The notes beneath the pieces are model-generated. The model had not been told where the DNA came from. It searched no databases and was given only the letters and a program-made list of their open reading frames with translations. A stretch of 64,000 bases of DNA from Ferirhizobium litorale (GTDB lineage Bacteria; Pseudomonadota; Alphaproteobacteria; Rhizobiales; Rhizobiaceae). Location: assembly GCA_030028905.1 (NCBI GenBank), contig JALDYZ010000009.1, positions 1-64,000 of the forward strand. Direction: 5' to 3'. Position numbers and translations under genes: made by a program. Of this stretch, positions 1 to 8,734 are shown piece by piece (position 1 is the stretch's first letter; every line of letters begins with the position of its first letter).

Positions 1-155
1 TCTCCGGCGCCATCCAGCACCTCGCCGGCATGAAGGATTCGAAGGTCATCGTCGCCATCAACAAGGACGAGGAAGCGCCGATCTTCCAGGTCGCCGACTA
101 CGGCCTCGTCGCCGACCTGTTCGAAGCCCTGCCCGAATTCGAAAAGGCACTATAA
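1..155 (+). CDS. etfA: Electron transfer flavoprotein alpha subunit, C-terminal end (partial)
   Basis: Only the last 50 residues are present, read in frame from base 3 to the TAA at 153-155. The segment [10 protein letters not shown] and the following [18 protein letters not shown] match the C-terminal FAD-binding domain of EtfA, where the Ser-Gly-Ala-Ile-Gln-His stretch contacts FAD. EtfA with EtfB shuttles electrons from acyl-CoA dehydrogenases to ETF:quinone oxidoreductase. The rest of the gene, and presumably etfB, lies upstream of the window. Its position next to hydroxybutyryl-CoA dehydrogenase fits a fatty-acid/hydroxybutyrate oxidation context. Confidence 0.93.
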   Translation, partial: SGAIQHLAGMKDSKVIVAINKDEEAPIFQVADYGLVADLFEALPEFEKAL

Positions 156-225
156 TGGGATTGGGCCAGTACAGTTCGCGGATGCGAAGGGGGCTGGTCA
201 AAGTCCGTTGCTCAGACTATCAATT

Positions 226-260
226 TTGCCGGGCTGTGGATGCAGCCCGGCAATTTGTTT
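226..260 (+). terminator. Rho-independent terminator between etfA and hbd
   Basis: A perfect 11-bp stem (TTGCCGGGCTG at 226-236 with CAGCCCGGCAA at 243-253) and a 6-nt loop is followed by TTTGTTT. It sits 70 bp after the etfA stop and ends 47 bp before the next gene. It should therefore end the etf transcript and give hbd its own promoter, or act as a partial read-through attenuator. Confidence 0.8.
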
Positions 261-306
261 CAAACCGCTGAAATCCGGTGTTGGGACGACGAGACCGGGG
301 AGAAAG

Positions 307-1191
307 ATGATGGACAACAAGATCAAGAACATCGGCATCGTCGGCGCAGGGCAGATGGGATGCGGAATTGCCCATGTGTCGGCTGTCGCCGGCTACAAGG
401 TCCATCTTTACGATCTCAGCCAGGACCGCATCGAGTCGGCGCTCGCCACCATCAACGGCAACCTTGCCCGGCAGGTCACCAGCGGCAAGATGACCGACGA
501 GGAGCGCAAGGCAGCGCTTTCGCAGATTACCGGCTCTACCGACATCAATGACTTCGCTCCGATGGACCTGGTTATCGAGGCGGCGACCGAGGACGAAAGC
601 GTCAAGCGCAAGATCTATGCGCATGTATGTCCGGTGTTGAAACCGGATGCCATCCTTGCCACGAACACCTCGTCGCTTTCGATCACCCGACTGGCTTCCG
701 CCACCGATCGTCCGAGCCACTTCATGGGCATTCACTTCATGAACCCCGTGCCGGTGATGAAGCTTGTGGAACTTGTACGCGGCATCGCCACCGACGAAGG
801 CACTTTTTCGACCGCCAAGGATTTCGTCGCCACGCTCGACAAGACGGTCACCGTCGCCGAGGATTTCCCGGCTTTCATCGTCAACCGAATCCTGCTGCCG
901 ATGATCAACGAGGCGATCTACACGCTCTACGAAGGTGTCGGCACGGTGGATGCGATCGACACCGCGATGCGGCTTGGCGCCAATCATCCGATGGGACCGC
1001 TGCAGCTTGCCGACTTCATCGGCCTCGACACCTGCCTGTCGATCATGCAAGTGCTCTATGAGGGGCTGGCGGACAGCAAATACCGCCCCTGCCCGCTGCT
1101 GGTGAAATACGTCGAGGCGGGATGGCTCGGGCGCAAGTCCGGCCGCGGTTTCTATGACTATCGCGGACCGACGCCGGTTCCCACGCGCTGA
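307..1191 (+). CDS. hbd: 3-hydroxybutyryl-CoA dehydrogenase
   Basis: A 294-residue soluble NAD(P)-dependent enzyme that interconverts (S)-3-hydroxybutyryl-CoA and acetoacetyl-CoA in short-chain fatty acid and butanoate metabolism. The N-terminal Rossmann fold shows the dinucleotide motif GAGQMG (residues 13-18). The catalytic His is His143 in the family motif HFMNPV. The C-terminal helical domain carries the usual ANHPMGPL and GRKSGRGFYDY signatures. The length equals that of stand-alone Hbd/PaaH proteins, without the hydratase domain of FadB. ATG 307 was preferred over a longer frame opening at 208 because GGGGAGAAAG directly precedes it and homology starts here; ATG 310 is equally possible. 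It follows the etfA terminator and converges on tlpA. Confidence 0.92.
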   Translation: MMDNKIKNIGIVGAGQMGCGIAHVSAVAGYKVHLYDLSQDRIESALATINGNLARQVTSGKMTDEERKAALSQITGSTDINDFAPMDLVIEAATEDESVKRKIYAHVCPVLKPDAILATNTSSLSITRLASATDRPSHFMGIHFMNPVPVMKLVELVRGIATDEGTFSTAKDFVATLDKTVTVAEDFPAFIVNRILLPMINEAIYTLYEGVGTVDAIDTAMRLGANHPMGPLQLADFIGLDTCLSIMQVLYEGLADSKYRPCPLLVKYVEAGWLGRKSGRGFYDYRGPTPVPTR

Positions 1192-1215
1192 CAATACGAA
1201 CGTACCGAAGAGCGG

Positions 1216-1893
1216 TCAGACTTCCGGCCCCTCGACGGCAGCGTTGATCAACGCCTTGGCGTCGTCGCTGTCCCAGGCCGCCGGGCCGTTCATGGAGCCG
1301 ATCAGGCAACCTTTCTCGTCGAGAAGAAATGTCGCCGGAAGACCGAAGGCAAGGCCCTCCTTCTTCAGCACGTTGAACACACCCATGGTCTGGTCGCGAT
1401 AGAAGCCGAGCGCGTCGACGCCGGTCTCCGACAGGAAGGTCTTCGGCTTCTCGTCGCCGCCAGTATCGATGTTGATCGCCACGACCGCGAACTTGTCGCC
1501 GCCGAGTTGTTGCTGCAACGCATTGAGCGCCGGCATTTCCTCACGGCATGGCACGCACCAGGTCGCCCAGAGATTGACGAGCACCGCCTTGCCGGCGAAG
1601 GCGTCGAGATTGATCTCCTTGTCGTCGGCAGCCTTGAAACCGGGCATCTGCAGTCGCCGTGGCTGGTCGGCCGCGGCGAGCGCTGCAACCTCGCCGCGCG
1701 CGAAAGGAGCAATCGCCGCCACCCGGTCCTTCGATGCCGCGCATTCGCCCGATACCGCCGCAGTTTCAGCGCCGCCATTGCCAGACCCCGTGCCCTTCAC
1801 GTATACCGCTGCGGCACCGGCAACGACGCCTGCAAGGGCGGCTATCGCGACAAGCTTGGCGGAAGGCAGGCCCAATGGCTTTCTCTCTGTCAT
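1216..1893 (-). CDS. tlpA: TlpA-family thiol:disulfide oxidoreductase
   Basis: A 225-residue membrane-anchored thioredoxin-like protein facing the periplasm. In rhizobia TlpA reduces periplasmic thiols, notably those needed for cytochrome oxidase CuA maturation and cytochrome c biogenesis. A single hydrophobic anchor spans about residues 14-32. The thioredoxin fold carries the active site WATWCVPC (Cys113 and Cys116), and a cis-Pro segment ([10 protein letters not shown]) lies downstream. ATG 1893 is preferred over ATG 1914 because GGAG sits six bases before it. The gene is divergent from argH with only 24 bp between start codons, so each promoter must lie in or near the other gene's 5' end. 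The small Ala/Gly-rich spacer after the anchor is typical of the family. Confidence 0.88.
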   Translation of the reverse strand: MTERKPLGLPSAKLVAIAALAGVVAGAAAVYVKGTGSGNGGAETAAVSGECAASKDRVAAIAPFARGEVAALAAADQPRRLQMPGFKAADDKEINLDAFAGKAVLVNLWATWCVPCREEMPALNALQQQLGGDKFAVVAINIDTGGDEKPKTFLSETGVDALGFYRDQTMGVFNVLKKEGLAFGLPATFLLDEKGCLIGSMNGPAAWDSDDAKALINAAVEGPEV

Positions 1894-1917
1894 TTCATTC
1901 TCCAGGGTAGGCATCTC

Positions 1918-3321
1918 ATGGCAGACGGCAGTTCGGACACCAAATCCTCAAATCAGATGTGGGGCGGCCGCTTCGCTTCCGGTCCCGACGCGATCATGGA
2001 GGAGATAAATGCCTCGATCGGCTTCGACAAGAAGCTCTATGCCCAGGACATCCGCGGCTCAATAGCGCATGCAGCCATGCTGGCGCATCAGCGCATCATT
2101 TCCGCAGAAGACAAAGACAAGATCGTTCACGGCCTGAACACGATCCTGTCAGAGATCGAAAGTGGCCAGTTCGAATTCTCCCGTCGCCTTGAAGATATCC
2201 ACATGAATGTCGAGGCCCGCCTCGCAACCCTGATCGGTCCTGCGGCGGGACGACTGCATACCGCCCGCTCGCGCAACGACCAGGTGGCGCTCGATTTCCG
2301 CCTCTGGGTCAAGGAAGAGATGCAGCGGACCGAAAAGGCCCTGACCGGACTGATCGCCGCCTTCCTCGACCGTGCGGAAGAGCATGCCGAGACGGTGATG
2401 CCGGGCTTCACCCATCTCCAGACAGCCCAGCCGGTGACCTTCGGCCACCACTGCATGGCCTATGTCGAGATGTTCGGGCGCGACCGCTCGCGGGTGCGCG
2501 ACGCCATCCAGCGGCTCGACGAGAGCCCGATCGGAGCCGCAGCACTCGCCGGCACTGGCTTTCCGATCGACCGCCACATGACCGCACAGGCGCTCGGCTT
2601 CCGCGAGCCGACCCGCAACTCGATCGACACGGTGTCCGACCGCGACTATGCGTTGGAATTCCTGTCGATCGCTTCTATCGCCGCCACGCACCTATCCCGC
2701 CTGGCCGAGGAGATCGTCATCTGGTCGACGCCGCAATTCGGCTTCATCCGCCTGTCGGACGCCTTCTCCACCGGGTCCTCGATCATGCCGCAGAAGAAGA
2801 ACCCGGATGCAGCCGAATTGGTGCGGGCCAAGACCGGCCGCATCAACGGCTCGCTGGTGGCGCTGCTGACAATCATGAAGGGCCTGCCGCTCGCCTATTC
2901 CAAGGACATGCAGGAGGACAAGGAACAGGTCTTCGACGCGGCCGAGAGCCTGGAACTGGCGATCGCCGCTATGACCGGCATGGTGCGCGACATGGCCATC
3001 CGCACCGACCGGATGAAGGCGGCTGCCGGATCGGGCTATTCCACCGCGACCGATCTCGCCGACTGGCTGGTGCGGGAGGCGGGTCTTCCCTTCCGCGACG
3101 CCCACCATGTTACGGGCCGCGCGGTAGCGCTTGCCGAGGGCAAAGGCTGCGAACTGGCCGAACTCCCGCTCGCCGAACTGCAGGCCATCCATCCGTCGAT
3201 CACCGAAGCGGTCTACGGCGTACTGACCGTCGAGGCATCCGTCGCCAGCCGCAAGAGCTTCGGCGGCACCGCGCCAGATGAAGTGCGCCGGCAGATCGCC
3301 TGGTGGCGCACGCGCATCTGA
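1918..3321 (+). CDS. argH: Argininosuccinate lyase
   Basis: A 467-residue cytosolic enzyme that cleaves argininosuccinate to arginine and fumarate, the last step of arginine synthesis. It begins with the family opening MWGGRF and has HTARSRNDQ (substrate binding) and the superfamily signature [12 protein letters not shown] around residues 287-298, which carries the catalytic Ser. Length and start match rhizobial ArgH. An upstream extension of the reading frame to 1507 is only the opposite strand of tlpA. The gene is followed after 80 bp by a lipoprotein gene and lysA in the same direction. Confidence 0.96.
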   Translation: MADGSSDTKSSNQMWGGRFASGPDAIMEEINASIGFDKKLYAQDIRGSIAHAAMLAHQRIISAEDKDKIVHGLNTILSEIESGQFEFSRRLEDIHMNVEARLATLIGPAAGRLHTARSRNDQVALDFRLWVKEEMQRTEKALTGLIAAFLDRAEEHAETVMPGFTHLQTAQPVTFGHHCMAYVEMFGRDRSRVRDAIQRLDESPIGAAALAGTGFPIDRHMTAQALGFREPTRNSIDTVSDRDYALEFLSIASIAATHLSRLAEEIVIWSTPQFGFIRLSDAFSTGSSIMPQKKNPDAAELVRAKTGRINGSLVALLTIMKGLPLAYSKDMQEDKEQVFDAAESLELAIAAMTGMVRDMAIRTDRMKAAAGSGYSTATDLADWLVREAGLPFRDAHHVTGRAVALAEGKGCELAELPLAELQAIHPSITEAVYGVLTVEASVASRKSFGGTAPDEVRRQIAWWRTRI

Positions 3322-3401
3322 GCGAAGAATCGGGCTCTACAAGCCCTTGAAACTTCGCTATGAAGAAGCGATTTTCGACCGAACCGCAAAGAGGATTCCC
3401 G

Positions 3402-3593
3402 ATGCCGCAGACGTTTCGCCATATGATCCGCTTGACTGCCGTGCTTGTGGTTACCGGACTTGTGGCAGTGGGATGCGGTCGAAAGGGCGATCTCGATCCG
3501 CCAAGCACGCCAAACTCCATGCAGAACAAGCGCACCGACACGACGCAGCCACAGGTCCAGGAGCGGAAGTTCTTCCTCGACCCACTTCTCTGA
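3402..3593 (+). CDS. Small LptM-like outer-membrane lipoprotein
   Basis: A 63-residue lipoprotein precursor with a hydrophobic signal segment (RLTAVLVVTGLVAVGC) ending in a lipobox with Cys at position 22. The mature start CGRKGDLDPP matches the short CGxKGxLxxP motif of the LptM/YifL family, which assists maturation of the LptDE lipopolysaccharide translocon. In many proteobacteria this gene sits next to lysA, as here (12 bp upstream). ATG 3402 was chosen because AGAGG lies nine bases before it; the ATG at 3360 has no ribosome binding site. Apart from the N-terminal motif, the tail is Gln/Thr-rich and unstructured-looking. Function is by family analogy only. Confidence 0.75.
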   Translation: MPQTFRHMIRLTAVLVVTGLVAVGCGRKGDLDPPSTPNSMQNKRTDTTQPQVQERKFFLDPLL

Positions 3594-3605
3594 CAGGTTA
3601 CACCC

Positions 3606-4874
3606 GTGAACCATTTCGAATACCGCGACGGCATTCTTTACGCCGAAGACGTTGCTATTCCCGAGATTGCCAAGGCTGTCGGGACGCCCTTCTACTGCTA
3701 CTCCACGGCGACCCTGGAGCGTCACTACAAGGTCTTCTCGAAGGCCTTTGCCGATGTCGATGCAATGGTCTGCTATGCCATGAAGGCAAACTCCAATCAG
3801 GCGGTGCTGAAGACGCTGGGGCGCCTCGGTGCCGGCGTGGACGTCGTATCCGAGGGTGAACTGCGCCGCGCCCTCGCGGCCGGAATTCCGGCCAACCGCA
3901 TCATGTTCTCCGGCGTCGGCAAGACGGCGCGCGAAATGGACCTCGGCCTCGAGGTCGGGATCTACTGCTTCAACGTCGAATCCGAGCCCGAACTCGAGGT
4001 CCTCAACCAGCGGGCTGTCGACGCCGGCAGGAAGGCGCATGTTTCCTTCCGCATCAACCCGGACGTCGACGCACGCACCCACGCCAAGATCTCCACCGGG
4101 AAAAAGGAAAACAAGTTTGGCATCTCCTGGGAGCGCGCCCGGGCGGTCTATGCCCGCGCGGCAACGCTTCCCGGCATCCAGGTGACCGGCATCGACATGC
4201 ATATCGGTAGCCAGATTACCGAGTTGCAGCCGTTCGAGGACGCATTCAAGCTCCTGCGCGAACTGGTCGACACGCTGCGGGCCGACGGCCACGGCATCGA
4301 TCATGTGGATATCGGCGGCGGCCTGGGCATCCCCTACCGCGACGACAATACCCCGCCGCCACTTCCCGACGCCTATGCCAACATCGTCAAGGAACAGTTG
4401 AAGGGCCTCGATTGCAGGATCGTCACCGAGCCCGGCCGCCTCATCGTTGGCAACGCCGGGATACTCGTGACCGAGGTCATCTATGTGAAGGATGGCGGCG
4501 AAAAGACCTTCGTCATCGTCGATGGCGCCATGAACGACCTGATCCGGCCGACACTCTACGAGGCCTGGCACGAGATCCGCCCGGTCGTCATTTCCGCCGC
4601 CAACGCACCGCGCATCCGCGCGGATGTCGTCGGGCCGGTATGCGAGACGGGCGACTACCTGGCACTCGACCGTGAGATGGCCATGCCCAAGCCCGGCGAC
4701 CTGATGGCCGTCGGATCGGCAGGCGCCTATGGTGCGGTGCAGGCGGGCACCTATAATTCGAGGCTGCTCGTGCCGGAGGTTCTCGTCAGCGGCAACCGCT
4801 TCCATGTTGTGCGTCCTCGCCAGACCTACGATGACCTGATCGCACTCGATTCGGTCCCTGCCTGGCTCACCTGA
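3606..4874 (+). CDS. lysA: Diaminopimelate decarboxylase
   Basis: A 422-residue PLP enzyme of fold type III that decarboxylates meso-diaminopimelate to L-lysine, the last step of lysine synthesis. The PLP lysine is in CYAMKANSN. IDMHIGSQI and the glycine loop VDIGGGLGIPY hold the phosphate. EPGRLIVGNAG and the active-site Cys region GPVCETGD are intact. Translation starts at GTG 3606 with AGG shortly before it. The gene follows the LptM-like lipoprotein by 12 bp, so the two are probably co-transcribed. Confidence 0.96.
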   Translation: MNHFEYRDGILYAEDVAIPEIAKAVGTPFYCYSTATLERHYKVFSKAFADVDAMVCYAMKANSNQAVLKTLGRLGAGVDVVSEGELRRALAAGIPANRIMFSGVGKTAREMDLGLEVGIYCFNVESEPELEVLNQRAVDAGRKAHVSFRINPDVDARTHAKISTGKKENKFGISWERARAVYARAATLPGIQVTGIDMHIGSQITELQPFEDAFKLLRELVDTLRADGHGIDHVDIGGGLGIPYRDDNTPPPLPDAYANIVKEQLKGLDCRIVTEPGRLIVGNAGILVTEVIYVKDGGEKTFVIVDGAMNDLIRPTLYEAWHEIRPVVISAANAPRIRADVVGPVCETGDYLALDREMAMPKPGDLMAVGSAGAYGAVQAGTYNSRLLVPEVLVSGNRFHVVRPRQTYDDLIALDSVPAWLT

Positions 4875-4908
4875 GGCGCGCTCACGGTCACAAAAAAGAG
4901 AGCGCGCC
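4875..4908. repeat. Inverted repeat just after lysA
   Basis: GGCGCGCTC (4875-4883) pairs with GAGCGCGCC (4900-4908), giving a 9-bp GC-rich stem with a 16-nt A-rich loop. It starts immediately after the lysA stop codon. The following bases are GAAAAAG rather than a T tract, so it is not a classical terminator. It may protect the 3' end of the lysA transcript or work with Rho. Confidence 0.5.
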
Positions 4909-5049
4909 GAAAAAGTGCCCCCCGGCCAGGCCGCGCCCTCGCCTTCGCCACAAACAATGTTATTCTCGCAGTGCATTTGCGACTGCAGGTCACGATATTG
5001 ACTCCGTTGCGTCGTCAATCGGCGAGCGCAGAGCCGGGAGAACGGATTG

Positions 5050-7650
5050 ATGGAATCGGGAAGGCAGGGAACGAAGGGTGCCATGGCATCGCATCCCTCC
5101 CTTGCGCGTCGTGTTTCGGTAAAGCGCTCTTTCGCCCGGCTGGTCTTGATGGCCGAGAAGGCGTTGCCTCTCACCCTGCCGGTTTTTTCCACCGTTGCTC
5201 TCTTTCTATCGGCCGCATGGTTTGGGGTGTTCCGCATCGCGCCCGAATGGCTGCGGCTGTCCCTGCTCTTTGCCTTCTGTTTCGTGTTTCTCGCTTCGCT
5301 GTTGCCGTTCGGGCGGCTGCGGTGGCCCAGCACCGGTGAAGCTGACCGCCTGCTCGAGGAACGCAACGACCTGCCCCACCAGCCGGTCTCAGTGCAGATG
5401 GACGAACCGGCGCACGATTCTGCCTTCGCCCGGGCATTGTGGAAGGAACACCAGGACCGCATGGCAGCGCGGATCGCCAATCTGGACGCCGGCCTGCCGC
5501 GTCCCGATATCGCGCGCTACGATAGCTATGCCCTGCGTGCCGTTCCGGCTCTGCTTTTTGCCGCCGCGCTCGGCTATTCGTTTTCCAACAGCGCCGGGAC
5601 CGTAGCCGATGCGTTCCATGCCTACGAGGGAACGACAACCAATACCGATCTGCGCGTCGACGCCTGGGTGACGCCCCCCGGCTACACCGGCAAGGCGCCG
5701 ATCTACCTGACCGGGGGCGGTGCTCAGCCCGAGGGCGCTATCGGTGTCCCGCAGGCCTCGGAACTGACCGTGCGCTTGACCGGCGGCAATGGCGACGAGC
5801 AGGTCACCTTCCAGGCCGAGGGCGCCGAAAAGCCGGTGGAAATCGTATCGGAAGAAACGAAGGCGAAGGAAGCGGATGCTGCGAAGGAGACGCCTGCCGA
5901 GCCTGCCCCACAACCGCTTTCCGCACGCACGCGCATCGTCAAGCTTGATGAGAGCGGCACGCTTTCCGCAAATGGTCAGCAATGGCTATTCAACGTCATT
6001 CCCGACAATCCGCCCGAAATAGCATTCGAGGGAATTCCACGGCGCAGCATCAACGGGGCGCTGGAGATCGGCTTCCGCGGCAAGGACGACTACGGCATCG
6101 CCAAGGCGCATGCGGAAATCGTGCCCGTAGAAGCCCAGGACCCTCAGGCCGTACCACTGTTCCCGCCCCCAGAGTTCAAGCTGGACCTTCCCCGCCGCAA
6201 TAGCAGGGAATCCAAGGGCGTGACGAGCCGCAACCTCACCGAGCACCCGTTGGCCGGAAAGCCTGTAAGGGTAACCCTCGTCGCCGAGGATGCCCTGGGA
6301 CAGGTCGGTCGCAGCCAGCCCCATGAGATGGTGTTGCCGAGCCGCGGCTTCTCCGATCCGCTCGCCGGTTCGATTGCCGAGGAACGGCAGATCTTCTCGC
6401 TAGACGTGCGCAAGCTTCCACAGGCAATGGAGTACAATGAGGCCTTGGCACTGAGGGCCGACGAGACCATCCCCAATCTGACGCATTTCCTTCTGCTTCG
6501 CTCGGCTCTCGGGCGCATGCAGAGCGCAAGGGACGAGCAAACGCTGAAGGACGCAGCCAATCACCTGTGGGAAATCGCCATCGGCATCGAAGATGGAGAC
6601 CTGTCGCTCGCTGAGCGCAATCTTCGCGATGCGCAGCAGGCGCTCGCAGATGCACTCGAGCGCAACGCCCCGGATGACGAGATCAAGAAGCTGATGGACG
6701 AGCTGCGCAAGGCCATGCAGGAGTATCTGAATGCGTTGGCGGAGCGGATGCAGAACAATCCGCAAAATGGCCAGAACCAGTCGGCGCGCAATTTCCTGCG
6801 CCAGCAGGACCTGCAAAGCATGCTCGACCAGATCGAAAACCTGGCACGTTCCGGCAATCGCGATCAGGCGCGGCAGATGCTCTCCGAAATGCAGCGCCTG
6901 ATGAACAACCTGCAGGCCGGGCGCCGTCCGCAGCAGGGCGAGAGCGAGGAGAGCAGCAAGCTGCGCCAGCAGATCGACAAGCTGGGCGAACTGATGCAGA
7001 ACCAGCAGCGTCTGATGGAAGAAACCTTCAAGCTCGACCAGGCGCTGAAGGACCGCATGTTGCGCGGTGATCCCGGCGACGGCGAAGACGGCGATCTTCT
7101 GGAAAACTTTCCGCAGGATGGCGACCAGCAGCCATCCCCCACCGACCAGATGACGGAAGAGCAACTTCGCGAAGCGCTGAAGCAGTTGAAGGAGCAGCAG
7201 GACGCGCTCGGCGATCAACTCGGCGAGTTGCAGAAGGGCCTTGGCGAGCTCGGAATCAAGCCGGGCGAAGGCTTCGATCAGGCCGGCCGCGAGATGCGCG
7301 GCGCCTCCGGTGCCCTTGGTGAGGGACAAGGCGAACAGGCGGTGCAGGGACAAGGTCGGGCGCTTGAGGCACTTCGCCAGGGCGCGCAGGACATGATGAA
7401 CCAGATGATGCAGGCCATGCAGGGTCAGCAGGGAGAAGGTCAGGCGGAGATGGGGCAGAACGGCCGCGACCCGTTAGGCAGGCCCCGCCGCACTGAAGGC
7501 CCCGATTTCGGCGATGACGTCAAGGTACCAGACGAAATCGACGTGCAGCGTGCCCGCGAAATCCTGGAGGCGATCCGCGAAAAGCTTGGCGGCAATCCCG
7601 GCACCGAGGTGGAGCGGCGCTATCTCGAACGCCTGCTCGACATTCAGTAA
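5050..7650 (+). CDS. TIGR02302-family large membrane protein (unknown function)
   Basis: An 866-residue protein matching the alphaproteobacterial TIGR02302/DUF4175 family, whose function is unknown. Two hydrophobic segments near the N terminus (about residues 40-58 and 68-88) and one near 170-185 suggest a membrane anchor. A periplasmic-looking middle region with beta-rich segments follows. The C-terminal third is strongly Gln/Met/Glu-rich and helical (for example QMMQAMQGQQGEGQAEMGQ), most likely long coiled coil. The C-terminal tail PDEIDVQRAREILEAIREKLG is a typical family end. ATG 5050 is used; a TTG three bases upstream is the only rival nearby. It stands 175 bp after lysA and converges on the CpdR-like gene. 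The Gln-rich part makes simple similarity searches noisy. Confidence 0.8.
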   Translation: MESGRQGTKGAMASHPSLARRVSVKRSFARLVLMAEKALPLTLPVFSTVALFLSAAWFGVFRIAPEWLRLSLLFAFCFVFLASLLPFGRLRWPSTGEADRLLEERNDLPHQPVSVQMDEPAHDSAFARALWKEHQDRMAARIANLDAGLPRPDIARYDSYALRAVPALLFAAALGYSFSNSAGTVADAFHAYEGTTTNTDLRVDAWVTPPGYTGKAPIYLTGGGAQPEGAIGVPQASELTVRLTGGNGDEQVTFQAEGAEKPVEIVSEETKAKEADAAKETPAEPAPQPLSARTRIVKLDESGTLSANGQQWLFNVIPDNPPEIAFEGIPRRSINGALEIGFRGKDDYGIAKAHAEIVPVEAQDPQAVPLFPPPEFKLDLPRRNSRESKGVTSRNLTEHPLAGKPVRVTLVAEDALGQVGRSQPHEMVLPSRGFSDPLAGSIAEERQIFSLDVRKLPQAMEYNEALALRADETIPNLTHFLLLRSALGRMQSARDEQTLKDAANHLWEIAIGIEDGDLSLAERNLRDAQQALADALERNAPDDEIKKLMDELRKAMQEYLNALAERMQNNPQNGQNQSARNFLRQQDLQSMLDQIENLARSGNRDQARQMLSEMQRLMNNLQAGRRPQQGESEESSKLRQQIDKLGELMQNQQRLMEETFKLDQALKDRMLRGDPGDGEDGDLLENFPQDGDQQPSPTDQMTEEQLREALKQLKEQQDALGDQLGELQKGLGELGIKPGEGFDQAGREMRGASGALGEGQGEQAVQGQGRALEALRQGAQDMMNQMMQAMQGQQGEGQAEMGQNGRDPLGRPRRTEGPDFGDDVKVPDEIDVQRAREILEAIREKLGGNPGTEVERRYLERLLDIQ

Positions 7651-7661
7651 CTCAAGTCAGG

Positions 7662-8021
7662 TCAGGCGGCGAGTGCGCGGGCCACGGCCTTGCGGATGTC
7701 CGGCAACGCGAAAGGCTTGGAAACGACGTCGATGATCTTGGTGGCAAGATCATCGGCCCGCTCGCGTTGCTCGGCGTAGCCGGTCATCAGCAGAATCTTC
7801 AATTCCGGATATGCGCAGGATGCCTCATGGGCGAGTTCGATCCCGTCCATCACCGGCATGCGGATATCCGAGAGCAGGAGATCGAATGAGCCGTCCTTGA
7901 GCTTTTCGAGCCCCTCCGCACCATCGGCGGCCTCGCTCGTCTCGTGACCGTCGAGACGCAGGGCACGGGCGACGAAGGAACGCAGGGAGTCTTCATCTTC
8001 CGTGATCAGGATTTTTGCCAT
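7662..8021 (-). CDS. cpdR: CpdR-like single-domain response regulator
   Basis: A 119-residue receiver domain with no output domain. The acidic pocket (Glu8, Asp9), the phosphoacceptor Asp52 in LLLSDIRMP, the switch Thr in LLMTGYAEQRERA and the Lys in VVSKPFAL are all present. The MTGYA-QRERA segment and Ala-rich tail resemble CpdR, which in unphosphorylated form localises ClpXP and allows degradation of CtrA and other cell-cycle proteins. S. meliloti has two CpdR proteins; from memory this neighbourhood corresponds to the second one (CpdR2), so it may be the paralogue rather than the main cell-cycle copy. A CtrA-type motif lies about 95 bp upstream. It converges on the TIGR02302 gene. Confidence 0.75.
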   Translation of the reverse strand: MAKILITEDEDSLRSFVARALRLDGHETSEAADGAEGLEKLKDGSFDLLLSDIRMPVMDGIELAHEASCAYPELKILLMTGYAEQRERADDLATKIIDVVSKPFALPDIRKAVARALAA

Positions 8022-8113
8022 GGTTCAATCGCTCCGTATGTCCATCATGCCCCGACAAGGAAATCACCAGACTTTCCTTTGCGATCGGTAAACGATGGTG
8101 GCGATCGGACTGC

Positions 8114-8121
8114 ATGGTTAA
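8114..8121 (-). promoter_or_regulatory. CtrA-type half site upstream of cpdR
   Basis: TTAACCAT is read on the minus strand (ATGGTTAA on the plus strand), 93-100 bp upstream of the cpdR-like start codon, in the 123-bp gap between hpt and cpdR. The 8-mer is the core seen in CtrA-bound promoters of Caulobacter and rhizobia. A second half site at the canonical spacing was not evident, so this is a candidate only. Confidence 0.4.
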
Positions 8122-8144
8122 CAACCCGTCTTCAGTTCAGACCG

Positions 8145-8687
8145 TCACGCGTCGCCGGTGACAACACCGACAAACGGCAGTTCGCGGAAAGCATAGGCCA
8201 CGTCCATGCCGTATCCGACGACGAAATAGTCGGGGCATTCGAAGCCGACATAATCGGCCTCAAGCACTTCCTTGCGCTTGACCTTCTTGTCGAGAAGAAC
8301 GGCAATCGTCACGTGGCGCGCACCCCGTTCATAGAGGAGTTCCTTAGCGAACCGCAGGGTGCGCCCCGATTCCAGAATGTCGTCGATGAGCAGGACGTCC
8401 CGGTCTTTCACGTCGCTGTCTATGTCCTTGACGATGCGCACGCCCTGCGAAACCATGCCGGTGCCATAGCTCGACAGGGTGATGAATTCGACTTCCGGCG
8501 CCAGCCCGCTATCGTGCAGCGAGCGGATCAGGTCGGCCGCGAAAATGAAGGAACCCTTCAGCACGGCGATCACCAACAGATCCTTCGTCGGCCCGTCGGC
8601 GATCTGCCGCGCCATCGTGCGGTTGCGCTCGGCAATCTGCTCTGCGGTAAAGAGCGGCTCGATATTCTTTCCGCGCACGACGGGCAT
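8145..8687 (-). CDS. hpt: Hypoxanthine phosphoribosyltransferase
   Basis: A 180-residue cytosolic purine-salvage enzyme that transfers the phosphoribosyl group of PRPP to hypoxanthine or guanine, giving IMP or GMP. The PRPP-binding motif VLLIDDILESGRTL is intact, as are the flexible-loop region (SSYGTG), the N-terminal LKGSFIFAADLIR segment and the purine-binding region (DYFVVGYGMD). The length equals typical bacterial Hpt. It is transcribed in the same direction as, and upstream of, the CpdR-like gene with a 123-bp gap, and downstream of an unknown membrane-protein gene with a 47-bp gap. Confidence 0.95.
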   Translation of the reverse strand: MPVVRGKNIEPLFTAEQIAERNRTMARQIADGPTKDLLVIAVLKGSFIFAADLIRSLHDSGLAPEVEFITLSSYGTGMVSQGVRIVKDIDSDVKDRDVLLIDDILESGRTLRFAKELLYERGARHVTIAVLLDKKVKRKEVLEADYVGFECPDYFVVGYGMDVAYAFRELPFVGVVTGDA

Positions 8688-8734
8688 TGGCTGTTACTCC
8701 ATGGAAATGGTCAGGTGCTGTGCCGATAGCACGT

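Noticed and set aside
3213-5480. 755-codon open frame on the minus strand across the LptM-like gene and lysA
   Set aside because: It lies opposite strong homologues (argH end, lysA) and its residue pattern is the Arg/Gly/His-rich type produced by the reverse strand of GC-rich genes. No ribosome binding site or family motif is present.
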